In this document: in pieces, positions 29,200-38,422 of the stretch
How the letters are laid out: each line of letters opens with the position of its first letter
Position numbering within the stretch: the first letter of the stretch is position 1
Source of the DNA: Marinomonas gallaica
Lineage (GTDB): Bacteria > Pseudomonadota > Gammaproteobacteria > Pseudomonadales > Marinomonadaceae
Assembly (NCBI RefSeq): GCF_001639745.1
Contig: NZ_LTAX01000014.1
Span: forward strand, 19,323 to 83,322
Direction of reading: 5' to 3'
Length of the DNA: 64,000 nt
Made by a program: the position numbers and the translations under genes
Notes under the pieces: model-generated
What the model was told of the DNA's origin: nothing
The model's input: only the letters and a program-made list of their open reading frames with translations
The model's database searches: none

Positions 29200-30615
29200 A
29201 TGGCAAATGACAACACACAATATCGCTTTCGACATACGGTGGGGGGACGAACATTTGGCTTTAAGAACCTTGCCGATTTAATGGCTAAGGCCACCCCCGC
29301 GCGCTCAGGTGACCGTCTTGCAGGTGTCGCGGCAGAAACCGCTGAAGAACGCGCCATCGCGCAGATGACATTGGCTGACGTTCCTCTCAAACTGTTTTTG
29401 GAAGACCTGCTCATTCCTTATGAAGACGATGAAATCACCCGTTTAATCATCGACGAGCACGATAAAGGCGCTTTTTCTGTCATCTCCCATCTCACCGTCG
29501 GTGGCTTTCGAGACTGGCTGCTAAGTGACCTAGCCACACCAATTACCTTAGAACGCATACGCTTAGGCGTGACACCTGAAATGGCGGCCGCCGTGTGTAA
29601 GATCATGCGCAACCAAGACCTTATTTTGGTCAGTAAGAAGTGCCATGTGAAAACTGCTTTTCGGAACACCATCGGCTTACCGGGGCACTTATCAACTCGT
29701 TTGCAACCCAATCATCCAACAGATGATTTAACAGGCATTGCTGCCAGTATTTTAGACGGTTTGATGTACGCCAACGGAGATGCGGTCATTGGCATCAACC
29801 CCGCCACCGACAATGTGGCACAGGCTTGTCGTTTGATGAACATGATGGATGAGGTCATTCAACACTACGAGATTCCGACGCAGTCATGCGTGTTAACGCA
29901 CGTCACCAACACCATTGAATGCATTGAACAAGGCGCACCAGTTGATCTGGTGTTCCAGTCCATTGGCGGTACGCAAGCGACCAACGATAGTTTTGGTTTT
30001 AATCTAGCTACTCTTGCCGAGGCTCGCGAGGCTGCGCTATCACTTAAGCGCGGCACGGTCGGTGATAACGTGATGTATTTTGAAACCGGACAAGGCAGCT
30101 CGCTTTCCGCTAATGCACACCACAATCTGGATCAACAAACCTGTGAAGCACGAGCCTATGCAGTAGCGCGAAAATTTAAACCGTTGTTGGTTAATACCGT
30201 CGTTGGCTTTATCGGCCCAGAGTACTTATTCGACGGCAAGGAAATTACTCGAGCAGGCTTAGAGGACCATTTCTGCGCCAAGCTATTAGGCTTACCCATG
30301 GGCTGTGATGTCTGCTACACCAACCACGCCCAAGCCGACCAAAATGATATGGACAACCTGATGACGTTGCTTGCCGTTGCAGGCTGCACTTTCATCATGG
30401 GCATTCCTGGCTCTGATGACATCATGCTCAACTACCAAACCACCTCATTCCACGATGCCATGTATGTACGCCAAGCATTAGGCCTAAGCCCTGCGCCAGA
30501 GTTTGATCAATGGCTAAAACACACCAACATTTTTAGTGATGACCAGTTCACATTGAATCATAAAATTCCCACAGCTTTTGAAACGTCACTAAAACGCATG
30601 TTGGGAGACCATTAG
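29200..30615 (+). CDS. eutB: Ethanolamine ammonia-lyase large subunit
   Basis: Adenosylcobalamin enzyme subunit converting ethanolamine to acetaldehyde and ammonia. Length 471 matches the family. Typical segments include FKNLADLMAKATPARSGD near the N-terminus, LIPYEDDEITRLI, NPATDN, ETGQGSSLSANAHH and LPMGCDVCYTNHAQADQND. It is followed by eutC after a single base, which indicates tight coupling. No microcompartment shell genes and no reactivase (eutA) are nearby. Confidence 0.97.
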   Translation: MANDNTQYRFRHTVGGRTFGFKNLADLMAKATPARSGDRLAGVAAETAEERAIAQMTLADVPLKLFLEDLLIPYEDDEITRLIIDEHDKGAFSVISHLTVGGFRDWLLSDLATPITLERIRLGVTPEMAAAVCKIMRNQDLILVSKKCHVKTAFRNTIGLPGHLSTRLQPNHPTDDLTGIAASILDGLMYANGDAVIGINPATDNVAQACRLMNMMDEVIQHYEIPTQSCVLTHVTNTIECIEQGAPVDLVFQSIGGTQATNDSFGFNLATLAEAREAALSLKRGTVGDNVMYFETGQGSSLSANAHHNLDQQTCEARAYAVARKFKPLLVNTVVGFIGPEYLFDGKEITRAGLEDHFCAKLLGLPMGCDVCYTNHAQADQNDMDNLMTLLAVAGCTFIMGIPGSDDIMLNYQTTSFHDAMYVRQALGLSPAPEFDQWLKHTNIFSDDQFTLNHKIPTAFETSLKRMLGDH

Positions 30616-30616
30616 T

Positions 30617-31468
30617 ATGAAGCGAATCTTTCCAACGCACCCTATCGAAGAGCCCGTCATTGAAAATCCATGGCAACGCTTACGTGAGTTTACAGACGCA
30701 CGTATTGGCTTAGGGCGAGCGGGCATTAGCGTACCAACCAAACACCTACTTGCCTTCCAGTTGGCCCATGCCCAAGCCATTGATGCGGTTCACACTCCCC
30801 TCGATATAGATGGACTGATCGAAAACCTTATGTCCCAAAGCTGGTGCCCCAAAGGCCAGCCGCTACGTTTACATAGCCGAGCAGAACATCGCGACATGTA
30901 CCTACAACGCCCAGATTACGGTCGCCTTCTGAATAAAGCCTCAGAGCAAACCTTAGAAGATCACGCTTACCTGTGTGATGACGAATACGATCTGGCATTT
31001 GTAATTGTTGACGGTCTATCGGCCTTCGCTATTGAAGAGAACGTAACGCCCTTTTTAGGAAAATTGATCCCGCAACTGACGAGCGGGCCAGAGCCTTGGC
31101 GCATCGCTCCGTTTTGCTTGGTCGAACAGGGGCGTGTCGCCATTGGCGATCACATTGGCGACCTTCTCAGAGCAAAATGTGTTGTTGTGCTGGTAGGCGA
31201 GCGCCCCGGCTTGAGCTCACCCGACAGCATGGGGCTCTACCTAACTTGGAGCCCTAAGGTGGGGCATACCGACGCCTTTCGCAACTGTATCTCCAATATC
31301 CGTACTGCGGGGCTGAACTACCCTGAGGCTGCCCGCAAAGCACTCTACTTGCTTAATGAAGCGCGTAGCAAACAACTCTCCGGCGTCAAACTTAAGGATC
31401 GCACAGACGATTCCGTGCTGGAGCATGAAAACGATAACAACAACTTTCTAATCACTCAAAAACCTTAA
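30617..31468 (+). CDS. eutC: Ethanolamine ammonia-lyase small subunit
   Basis: Partner of EutB that completes the cobalamin-binding site. Conserved segments are RIGLGRAGISVPTKHLLAFQLAHAQA (about 32-57), RPDYGRLL, FVIVDGLSAFAIEEN, LVGERPGLSSPDSMGLYLTW and RNCISNIRTAGLNYPEAA. Length 283 is normal. It begins one base after the eutB stop and is followed by the permease 27 nt downstream. Confidence 0.97.
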   Translation: MKRIFPTHPIEEPVIENPWQRLREFTDARIGLGRAGISVPTKHLLAFQLAHAQAIDAVHTPLDIDGLIENLMSQSWCPKGQPLRLHSRAEHRDMYLQRPDYGRLLNKASEQTLEDHAYLCDDEYDLAFVIVDGLSAFAIEENVTPFLGKLIPQLTSGPEPWRIAPFCLVEQGRVAIGDHIGDLLRAKCVVVLVGERPGLSSPDSMGLYLTWSPKVGHTDAFRNCISNIRTAGLNYPEAARKALYLLNEARSKQLSGVKLKDRTDDSVLEHENDNNNFLITQKP

Positions 31469-31495
31469 CCATAACAGTACACATGAGGAACACAC

Positions 31496-32902
31496 ATGGC
31501 TGAACAAATGGATCAAGACTATCTGGCCAAGCGCCAGCTAAAGCGCGGCACCGCTGGTTGGATGCTACTCGCAGGTCTAGGGGTGTCGTACGTCATCTCC
31601 GGAGACTTCGCAGGCTGGAACTTCGGTATTGGCGAAGCTGGCTGGGGCGGCTTCGCCATCGCAGCTGTGCTGATGGGCATCATGTACCTGACACTGGTGC
31701 TATCGCTAGCCGAAATGTCAGCATCAATACCCGCTGCGGGTGGTGGCTACAGTTTCGCTCGGCAAGCGATGGGGCCTGTCGGTGGCTATATGACTGGTTT
31801 GGCAGTGCTCATTGAATATGCATTGGCTCCAGCGGCTATCGTTATTTTCATCGGTTCAGCGGTAGAAGAACTACTCGGTTTCAATGGCCCTGTTGTCTAC
31901 GCCCTGTTTTACCTCGTCTTTATCGGCATTCATTTAGCTGGTGTGGGCGAAGCCCTAAAAGTTATGATGGTCATTTCTGGTTTGGCAGTGGTCGCAATTT
32001 TAGGTACGGCGGTCGCATTAATCGGCGATTTTGACGCCTCGCGCCTGTTTGATATCGCACCTACCGACGCAGCAGGCGCATCAGAGTTGATGCCTTTTGG
32101 TTGGTACGGAGTTTGGGCAGCACTGCCGTTTGCAATGTGGTTATTTCTCGCTGTGGAAGGGGTTCCTCTAGCGGCCGAAGAAGCCAAAGATCCGGCGAAA
32201 GATGTGCCGAAAGGTATTATTGGTGCGATGATTTTCTTACTATTTACCGCAACCCTAGTCGTCTTATTGCTGGCTGGTGTTACCGGTGCAGAAGCAATCG
32301 GCAGCAGTGCGGTACCGTTAGTGGATGCTTTGAACGTAGCCGGTAAACCAACGTTGGCGACACTGGTGAATGTGCTTGCACTGGCCGGTTTGGTGGCATC
32401 ATTTTTCTCCATCATCTATGGCTACAGCCGTTTAGTCTTTGCCTTGTCACGTGCTGGCTACTTACCAAAAAGCTTGTCTCTTACGAATAAACGTAAGGTC
32501 CCTGCCCGCGCACTGATTGTTCCTGGCGTATTTGGGTTCCTAGCGTCATTAACGGGCGAAGGGGATCTGATGCTAGGAATGGCTGTGGTTGGTGCCACCG
32601 TGTCGTATGCATTGATGGCGCTAAGTCATATTCTACTGCGCATTAAACAGCCTGATATGCCTCGTCCTTATAGAACACCGGGGGGCATTGTTACTTCCAG
32701 TATCGCCTTGGTGCTATCGATTATTGCGCTAACAGGTGTTTTCGCCTATGACCCACGTGCCTTTATGTATACCTTGGCACTGTTTGTGATCGGCGCCGCG
32801 TATTTCTTTTTGTACAGCAAAAATCGTCTCGTCGCGAAAACGCCTGAAGAAGAGTTCAATATGCTGGCACAAGCGGAAGCCGATTTAACCACAACCCCTT
32901 AA
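31496..32902 (+). CDS. Ethanolamine permease (APC superfamily)
   Basis: Twelve-helix transporter of 468 residues. The N-terminal WMLLAGLGVSYVISGDFAGWNFGI and AAGGGYSFARQAMGPVGGYM segments fit the amino acid/choline/ethanolamine permease group (about 20-45 and 80-100). Its position behind eutBC supports ethanolamine as substrate. Together these form a minimal uptake-and-cleavage module. Ends at a terminator. Confidence 0.92.
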   Translation: MAEQMDQDYLAKRQLKRGTAGWMLLAGLGVSYVISGDFAGWNFGIGEAGWGGFAIAAVLMGIMYLTLVLSLAEMSASIPAAGGGYSFARQAMGPVGGYMTGLAVLIEYALAPAAIVIFIGSAVEELLGFNGPVVYALFYLVFIGIHLAGVGEALKVMMVISGLAVVAILGTAVALIGDFDASRLFDIAPTDAAGASELMPFGWYGVWAALPFAMWLFLAVEGVPLAAEEAKDPAKDVPKGIIGAMIFLLFTATLVVLLLAGVTGAEAIGSSAVPLVDALNVAGKPTLATLVNVLALAGLVASFFSIIYGYSRLVFALSRAGYLPKSLSLTNKRKVPARALIVPGVFGFLASLTGEGDLMLGMAVVGATVSYALMALSHILLRIKQPDMPRPYRTPGGIVTSSIALVLSIIALTGVFAYDPRAFMYTLALFVIGAAYFFLYSKNRLVAKTPEEEFNMLAQAEADLTTTP

Positions 32903-32946
32903 AACGCTCTAATCTCTTAGTCTTATCATAGACAACTCTCCTATTT

Positions 32947-32988
32947 AGGAGCGCCCTTCACGATCTAATCGTGCGGGGCGTTTTTTTG
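32947..32988 (+). terminator. Terminator after the eut permease
   Basis: GCGCCC-TTCACGAT and ATCGTG-GGGGCG form an extended stem around a CTA loop, with internal bulging, followed by seven T. It overlaps the last codons of the convergent desaturase gene. Confidence 0.75.
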
Positions 32989-33972
32989 GCTAAACTGCTT
33001 TAACCACATTTGCCTATGCTTAATTCGATCCCTTAGCAATCGCTGAATATCCTTAAACGGCTGTGACCACTGACCTATCATCCCCATGTCATCAATCGCT
33101 TTCTGGGTACCAAAACGAATAGCTTGATCATCGTGCCCTGCGTGCCAACTACCAAATAATCGATCCCAAATAGCCAACACCACACCAAAGTTACGATCAT
33201 AGTGATGACGCGCTACCGAATGGTGTATCTGATGTTGCGCGGGTGAGATAAGCCATTTTTCAATACGAGGACCGTAGCTAAGCGCCACGCCAGAATGACG
33301 TAAATTTGCCCCGAATACATTAAACAAAAATGTCGTGACTAGTACGCCGTAGATCTGCCATAAACTGACTTGATTAGGAAAAGCCACCAGAAATACGCTG
33401 ATAACAAAACTTTGAGAGACCATAGAGCGGAGGAAAAACAATAACCCTTCAACGGGGTGAGTGCGAAAGACGGTAAACGGCGTTAGTACTTTGGCACTGT
33501 GATGCACCTGATGAAACACCCATAACCAAGGACTTTTGTGCATACACCAGTGCACAAAAAAACGCGAAAAATCATCGATTAGAAAGTAGCATAAGGTAAA
33601 TAAAACCATTACAACGGAAGTCGACCAGCCTAGCTGCAGATCACGAAAGCCGTGTTCTTGCCAATAGAAGTATAGCCAACTAATCCAAACCGCCTGAGTA
33701 AGTGCTTTCGGGATCAATAACGCTAATAAAAGGCGATTAACCAGCCACAATGCGTAATCAGTTCGCGCTGAGCGATGGAACCAGACTCGCCATGATAAAT
33801 AAGGCTGTAAACGCAACCATCCCTGACGACCATAGCGAATGGTTAATAGCGCGCCCGCAAACAACAATGCCGACGCAAGATACCAAACAGACACTCGCTT
33901 GCTCGTATCCAACAAAGACGAGCCAGCAAATGCCAGCTCGTCTCCTAACCAAGCAACAATGTTTTCCAACAT
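32965..33972 (-). CDS. Sterol desaturase / fatty acid hydroxylase superfamily protein
   Basis: Membrane di-iron oxygenase of 335 residues. Histidine boxes are visible: HWCMHKSPWLWVFHQVHH (about 140-157), and a C-terminal HQIHHSVARHHYDRNFG (about 244-260). At least four hydrophobic segments precede and separate the boxes. Bacterial relatives act on lipids or carotenoids; the substrate is unknown. Its ATG is 15 nt after the DUF4856 stop, so the two form an operon, probably with iron-linked control. Confidence 0.9.
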   Translation of the reverse strand: MLENIVAWLGDELAFAGSSLLDTSKRVSVWYLASALLFAGALLTIRYGRQGWLRLQPYLSWRVWFHRSARTDYALWLVNRLLLALLIPKALTQAVWISWLYFYWQEHGFRDLQLGWSTSVVMVLFTLCYFLIDDFSRFFVHWCMHKSPWLWVFHQVHHSAKVLTPFTVFRTHPVEGLLFFLRSMVSQSFVISVFLVAFPNQVSLWQIYGVLVTTFLFNVFGANLRHSGVALSYGPRIEKWLISPAQHQIHHSVARHHYDRNFGVVLAIWDRLFGSWHAGHDDQAIRFGTQKAIDDMGMIGQWSQPFKDIQRLLRDRIKHRQMWLKQFSQKNAPHD

Positions 33973-33987
33973 TATTAAAACGCCCGT

Positions 33988-35358
33988 TTAGTCATTTTCA
34001 GCGCTTTTACCTGCGGTATTAATTTGTTCTAAAACAGCGCTCATGCCGCCCGTTTTATCTTTCAGCTTTGCTTTTAAGTCAAAATGTTGGGCTAGTAGGT
34101 TTTGCACTTTGATCATATTCAATTTGTATTCTTGCATAATGCCCGCATTGGTTTGTACAAAGCCACCTTTACCATCGTATGCGGCCACTTGCATGTCACC
34201 GAACAGTACAGGGCTAAAGCCAATCAAACGATCTAGGCTTGCTTGCGCTTTACCTAGATCTCGACCCGCAGCTTCAAGAGACAGCGCAAAACCTTTTAAT
34301 TCACCCCAGTGTTTTACGTAATCACGGAATGCTTTGCTGACATCACCATGCGCTTCTTCAATGATCGCGATTTTCTCAAGATCAGCGTAGACGCTACCCG
34401 CGTATTTGAACGCCGCCTCAGCAATGACTTGCTGCCACGCCGTCGCAATCGTTGCTGCGTAACCCTTTAATTCACCGCGCTGCTCGTCAGTTAGACGTTC
34501 ACCATTTGCTTTGCTAATCAACTGGCGACCGTCAACAAACGCCTGCATGATCGTATGGAAGTATGTGGTATCAGAGCTGGCATCGATGCTGGCGGCATAA
34601 TAAGCGTGTGCAAACGCCATTTCTGACTTCAGGTCTACAACACCATCACCATTTGCATCGGCTTTTGCGAAGTACTCAGGATTCTGTTTGGTAATTTGCA
34701 CAACTTCATTTGGCGTAAGCTCTAAACCATGTGCCGGCGCACCAAAGTAACCAAACGCTTCGTCCCATACATGTTCTTTACCTGTATAAGGTACGCCTTC
34801 TTTATAGGCTTCGTTATTTGGATGCTGATCTGCCTCTAACTTCTCTTCTAAGTAATGGTTAACCGCTTTGTTATAGAACACTGCGCCCATGGCAAACTTA
34901 GAGATTAGCTGAGTGTAATCGTAACCATTAACAGGGTCATAACCTTGCTTACTGTTTGCTGCCAGTTCTACCCATTGTTGTAACAACTCTTGTGCTGTTG
35001 GATTGCCAGGCCAACCTGTGATCACGCCATCGTAAGCGCTGGATAATAAGTCTTTCCCCTTAGAGAGTTCGTCAACTTGAGACTGCTTAATAGCAAAACC
35101 CTCTTTGCTAGCAGGATCAAGAATAATACGACCTTCTTCTTTGCCAGATAAGTACATCAACATCCGCGTTTGGTCGCCTTGGCTCACCACTTTTTTCAAC
35201 GAATTATGCAGGGCATGACGTGCAATCTGACCGGAGTAGGCAACAGAGGAAGTCGCATCACCGTCATAGCCTTTTAACGTAACATCGAATTCATAAGACA
35301 TGGCATTAGCCTGCGCAGCCCCCGCAGTGACTAGCAAAGCAAGTAAGGTCTTTTTCAT
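33988..35358 (-). CDS. DUF4856 periplasmic protein with EF-hand-like loop
   Basis: A signal peptide (MKKTLLALLVTAGAAQANA) precedes a 437-residue helical protein. SSVAYSGQIARHAL and EHVWDEAFGYFGAP are features I associate with DUF4856 domains. DANGDGVVDLKSE (about 225-237) fits a calcium-binding EF-hand loop. A candidate Fur box overlaps its likely -10 region, suggesting expression under iron limitation. Imelysin-type iron-regulated proteins are a related idea, but no direct metal site is proven. Upstream of the desaturase on the same strand. Function unknown. Confidence 0.8.
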   Translation of the reverse strand: MKKTLLALLVTAGAAQANAMSYEFDVTLKGYDGDATSSVAYSGQIARHALHNSLKKVVSQGDQTRMLMYLSGKEEGRIILDPASKEGFAIKQSQVDELSKGKDLLSSAYDGVITGWPGNPTAQELLQQWVELAANSKQGYDPVNGYDYTQLISKFAMGAVFYNKAVNHYLEEKLEADQHPNNEAYKEGVPYTGKEHVWDEAFGYFGAPAHGLELTPNEVVQITKQNPEYFAKADANGDGVVDLKSEMAFAHAYYAASIDASSDTTYFHTIMQAFVDGRQLISKANGERLTDEQRGELKGYAATIATAWQQVIAEAAFKYAGSVYADLEKIAIIEEAHGDVSKAFRDYVKHWGELKGFALSLEAAGRDLGKAQASLDRLIGFSPVLFGDMQVAAYDGKGGFVQTNAGIMQEYKLNMIKVQNLLAQHFDLKAKLKDKTGGMSAVLEQINTAGKSAEND

Positions 35359-35432
35359 TGTTCTAACCCTTAGATTTAAATAGTTGATAGTATCAAGTAC
35401 ATTAGAAAAAACTCATTAAAAGAGAACTTAAC

Positions 35433-35451
35433 AATTATAAGAACCATTATC
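35433..35451 (-). promoter_or_regulatory. Candidate Fur box over the DUF4856 promoter
   Basis: The 19-mer AATTATAAGAACCATTATC matches the GATAATGATAATCATTATC consensus at 14 of 19 positions, with the right half perfect. On the minus strand a TATAAT (35434-35439) lies inside it, 75 nt before the DUF4856 ATG. Fur binding would block RNA polymerase. Match counted by eye. Confidence 0.5.
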
Positions 35452-35607
35452 AATATTAATTGTATATATAACCCTTATATCTGTTTTTCAAAGAACACTT
35501 TTATTGACGTACTATTTATTCTTAAAACCTTCTATAAATCGCTTTATTTCTTCCCTAAAACTCCTATGATCGCTTTTCCTTACACAGCTTTCTTAGAGGG
35601 TGACTGC

Positions 35608-36660
35608 GTGCTAAATGAAGAGTTTATCGATCTGCTAAAACATCTTATTCGTGCTCCTTCCGTAGTCGGCGCGGAGCACTCGTTTTTTCGAGTTCTGCAG
35701 CGTGAGCTTGAAGAGCGTGGCGCGAAAGTAACCTGGTATGAAGGTGTCTTAGTCGCACAAGGCAGTGATCCATTTAGTACCATGTTCTCTGCGCACATCG
35801 ATCGACATGGTTTAGTGTGTACTGGCCCTAACGAATTTCAATACGCCGCATTTGTCTCAGCCAATCGAACCGATCTATTGAACAATTCTGTGTCTGAGCA
35901 GCTCATGACAAAGGTAACGGAGCGCTTTAACCAAGAAAACGTTTATGCTTACGAACCTTGGTCTGGTGGCTACCGTGGAAAAGGTGTCATCCGTAATGGC
36001 TACATCTGTGAATACCGAAACAACTTAATTTTCGAAGTCGAAGGCCTAGAAGGGGTTGTTGCTGGCACGCCAGTCGCTTTTGAAGACACACTCGCTCGTA
36101 ATGGCGATCGTTTAGAAGGTCAGCTCGATAATGTTATTTCGGCCGCTGCGCTGGTTCACCTATTCAGCCAAGGGTTTACTGGAACCGCTTTTTTTACCGC
36201 GCAAGAAGAAGCAGGTAAAAGCTGGCGCTACTTGCTAGAGTGGTTTAGACGCTTTGGCGGCACAACTAACCGCTTGTTCGTTGTTGATACGAGTCCATTT
36301 CCAGATATAGAAAGCGCAGATCAACAGCTACTCGTTTTGCGTGAAAAGGATGCTAACGCTTCCTTTAACCCCGAAAGTACAGCGTTGCTCGAACAACTAT
36401 GTGAAGAGATTGGCTTTAGCTTCTTATATAAGAACCGTTATGTTGAAGCAGAGAACGAAAAATTAATCGCTGCCGGCCAGTCGCCAAGCTCACTTGGCAG
36501 TACTGAGTTAGGTCGCATCATCTCGGCATCTAATGGCTTGGTCGATGGTACTACTTTACAAATCCCAACTACGGGCTATCACACTATGCATGAATCGGCT
36601 TCATTTGCTTCAGTGAATGCGTTTCTACTATTACTGCAGGCGATTGCAAAACTGCGCTAA
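35608..36660 (+). CDS. M42/M20-type zinc peptidase-like protein
   Basis: Cytosolic metallopeptidase-fold protein of about 350 residues. Zinc-site segments in order: FSAHIDRHG (about 66-74), GQLDNVISAAAL, FTAQEEAGKSWR with the general-base Glu pair, VVDTSPFPD and GYHTMHESASF. This order matches M42 aminopeptidases or M20 relatives. The GTG at 35608 is preferred: AGAGGGTGA lies four nt upstream. The ATG at 35566 has no ribosome site. Substrate unknown. Confidence 0.85.
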   Translation: MLNEEFIDLLKHLIRAPSVVGAEHSFFRVLQRELEERGAKVTWYEGVLVAQGSDPFSTMFSAHIDRHGLVCTGPNEFQYAAFVSANRTDLLNNSVSEQLMTKVTERFNQENVYAYEPWSGGYRGKGVIRNGYICEYRNNLIFEVEGLEGVVAGTPVAFEDTLARNGDRLEGQLDNVISAAALVHLFSQGFTGTAFFTAQEEAGKSWRYLLEWFRRFGGTTNRLFVVDTSPFPDIESADQQLLVLREKDANASFNPESTALLEQLCEEIGFSFLYKNRYVEAENEKLIAAGQSPSSLGSTELGRIISASNGLVDGTTLQIPTTGYHTMHESASFASVNAFLLLLQAIAKLR

Positions 36661-36976
36661 GACTGTCTGAAAGCTCGACTATACTCAAAACTGTGGCCAT
36701 ACGAGTGCACATTTTGCTCTTATAGCCTTTTTTAAGTGATTAGCCTAAGCATTTTGTGCAAAAGTTATGTAATTGAAGAGGGATTATTTCAAGAATACTA
36801 ATGAGTTAAGACGCTATCATTGTGTAAAGAAGCCATAATACGTCAGTTTTTTGTCAAGTTGCTTCAAATGCTTCACAAGTCAGACAATCTTTGCACTTTT
36901 ATATCTAAGTCAAATTATAAATATTTAATGTACACTTAAGCTATTACTAAATGACATCCCCCCTAAGGAGAGAGAC
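36661..36976. other. Upstream region of the OmpA-family porin
   Basis: 316 nt without a gene, AT-rich. A possible promoter is TTGCAC (36891-36896) and TTATAA (36915-36920) with 18-nt spacing. A strong TAAGGAGAGAG site precedes the ATG. The long leader suits a highly expressed porin, but no specific regulator site is evident. Confidence 0.5.
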
Positions 36977-37966
36977 ATGTCTAACATTTTTAAGAAAACA
37001 GCAATTCTAAGTGGTATCCTTGCAGCATCAGCAACGGCTGTGCACGCAGAAGAGCCAGTTGCAGGTTTCACACTTACACCAAGCATTGGTTATTCCGCAC
37101 CTGATAACAATCGTGACTTGGATGACGATCGTGCGTTCGGTCTTAGCTTTGGTTACCAATTCGATAACCCATGGGGCGTTGAGTTCACTTACCTAAACTT
37201 AGACAGTGAACTTAGCAACGGTCAAAACATCGATGCTGATCAATACCGTCTTGACGGTTTATACAACTTCTTTAACAGCTCTAGCGTAACGCCTTACCTA
37301 GCAGCGGGTCTTGGTTCTACGCACTACGACTTAGATCTTGACGGTGACGAAAACACTCAGCTTAATGCGGGTGGTGGTTTAAAATTCGCACTAAGCGACA
37401 ATACGTCTCTACGTGCTGATTACCGCGTTGTAGAAGATTTAGAAGCAGATCACACAGACCAAGTAGCAACAATCGGTCTTCAGTACTCTTTTGGCGCTAA
37501 AAAAGCGGCACCAGCGCCAGCACCAGTTGTTGAACCAACGCCAGTGGTTGAAGTAACGCCTGTTGTTGAGCCAGAGCCAGCACCACCAGTGAAAACAGTA
37601 CTACCATACGACATTCACTTCGCATTCGACTCTGCTCATGTTGCTCAGTCTGAATACTCTGATCTACAAAACATTGCTGATCACCTAGAAGCAAACCCTG
37701 AGCAAGTTGCTCAAATCCGCGGTTTTGCTGATTCAGTGGGTCCAAAAGAATACAACGAAACATTGTCTGTAAAACGTGCTGATGCTGTTGCCAAACGATT
37801 AGTTGAAGACTTCGGTGTAGACGCTAGCCGTCTAGACACTGTTGGTTACGGTGAAGCGTACCCAGTAGTAGAAAATACATCTAAAGCAAATCGTCAGCTA
37901 AACCGTCGTACAACGACTGTTTCTTTCTCTTCTCGCGAAGCGATGGAAAACGATATGCCTAACTAA
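36977..37966 (+). CDS. OmpA-family outer membrane protein
   Basis: Signal peptide ending AVHAEE, then an eight-strand beta-barrel (about 27-175) with alternating aromatic strands. A Pro/Val/Glu-rich linker follows, including repeats of APAPVVEPTPVVE. The C-terminal OmpA domain (about 210-320) has the peptidoglycan-binding pattern DIHFAFDSAHV, IRGFADSVGPKEYNETLSV, RADAVAKRLV and NRQLNRRTT. It anchors the outer membrane to the wall. The very strong ribosome site implies abundance. It ends at a UUCG-loop terminator. Confidence 0.95.
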   Translation: MSNIFKKTAILSGILAASATAVHAEEPVAGFTLTPSIGYSAPDNNRDLDDDRAFGLSFGYQFDNPWGVEFTYLNLDSELSNGQNIDADQYRLDGLYNFFNSSSVTPYLAAGLGSTHYDLDLDGDENTQLNAGGGLKFALSDNTSLRADYRVVEDLEADHTDQVATIGLQYSFGAKKAAPAPAPVVEPTPVVEVTPVVEPEPAPPVKTVLPYDIHFAFDSAHVAQSEYSDLQNIADHLEANPEQVAQIRGFADSVGPKEYNETLSVKRADAVAKRLVEDFGVDASRLDTVGYGEAYPVVENTSKANRQLNRRTTTVSFSSREAMENDMPN

Positions 37967-37987
37967 GTTTTTGACTTAGTTTAAAAG

Positions 37988-38015
37988 AAAAACCAGACTT
38001 CGGTCTGGTTTTTTT
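37988..38015 (+). terminator. UUCG tetraloop terminator after the OmpA-family gene
   Basis: AAAACCAGAC and GTCTGGTTTT pair around a stable TTCG loop, followed by T residues. Confidence 0.92.
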
Positions 38016-38037
38016 GTGCCTTTCATTTACAAGACTA

Positions 38038-38235
38038 TTAACAATTGCCCTTCTTCGCTTGCCCCGGCGGACAGAAGCTATTGTTATCGCTACCTTTATC
38101 ATGTTTACGCTTACCATCATGATCACCACTACGACTGGCCTCAACATCGACACCGCCAATTTCACCGGCTACTCGATGTACCGAACAACCCGATACAATT
38201 AGCGCGGCTAAAGCCACTAGCAATATATTTTTCAT
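38038..38235 (-). CDS. Small lipoprotein
   Basis: 65 residues. The signal sequence ends in the lipobox LIVSGC with Cys at residue 17, so lipidation and membrane anchoring are expected. The mature part is polar, rich in Asp/Lys/His/Gly, and ends FCPPGQAKKGNC. That terminal motif recurs in small proteins of gammaproteobacteria as far as I recall; its role is unknown. AGGAGAGATGG precedes the ATG. It is convergent with the OmpA-family gene and divergent from nothing obvious. Confidence 0.82.
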   Translation of the reverse strand: MKNILLVALAALIVSGCSVHRVAGEIGGVDVEASRSGDHDGKRKHDKGSDNNSFCPPGQAKKGNC

Positions 38236-38361
38236 CCATCTCTCCTGATATTCTTTTTCGCCAGACTAACGGACAAAGCGCTGTTTAATCGAGTGTTTTT
38301 ACACAGGCAAAGCATTCCTTTCGCAATTTAGACACTCCACTTTACGCCATAAATCCGGTAT

Positions 38362-38397
38362 AAAAAAAGGCGATACGCAGTTGCGTATCGCCTTTTC
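38362..38397 (-). terminator. Terminator after malic enzyme
   Basis: GGCGATACGC and GCGTATCGCC form a perfect 10-bp stem extended by A/T runs, followed on the minus strand by seven T. Confidence 0.92.
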
Positions 38398-38422
38398 AGT
38401 TTGGAACGTTTAGCCGACGAGG

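Noticed and set aside
31930..32415. 161-codon minus-strand frame
   Set aside because: Antisense to the ethanolamine permease; Ala/Thr-rich shadow composition.
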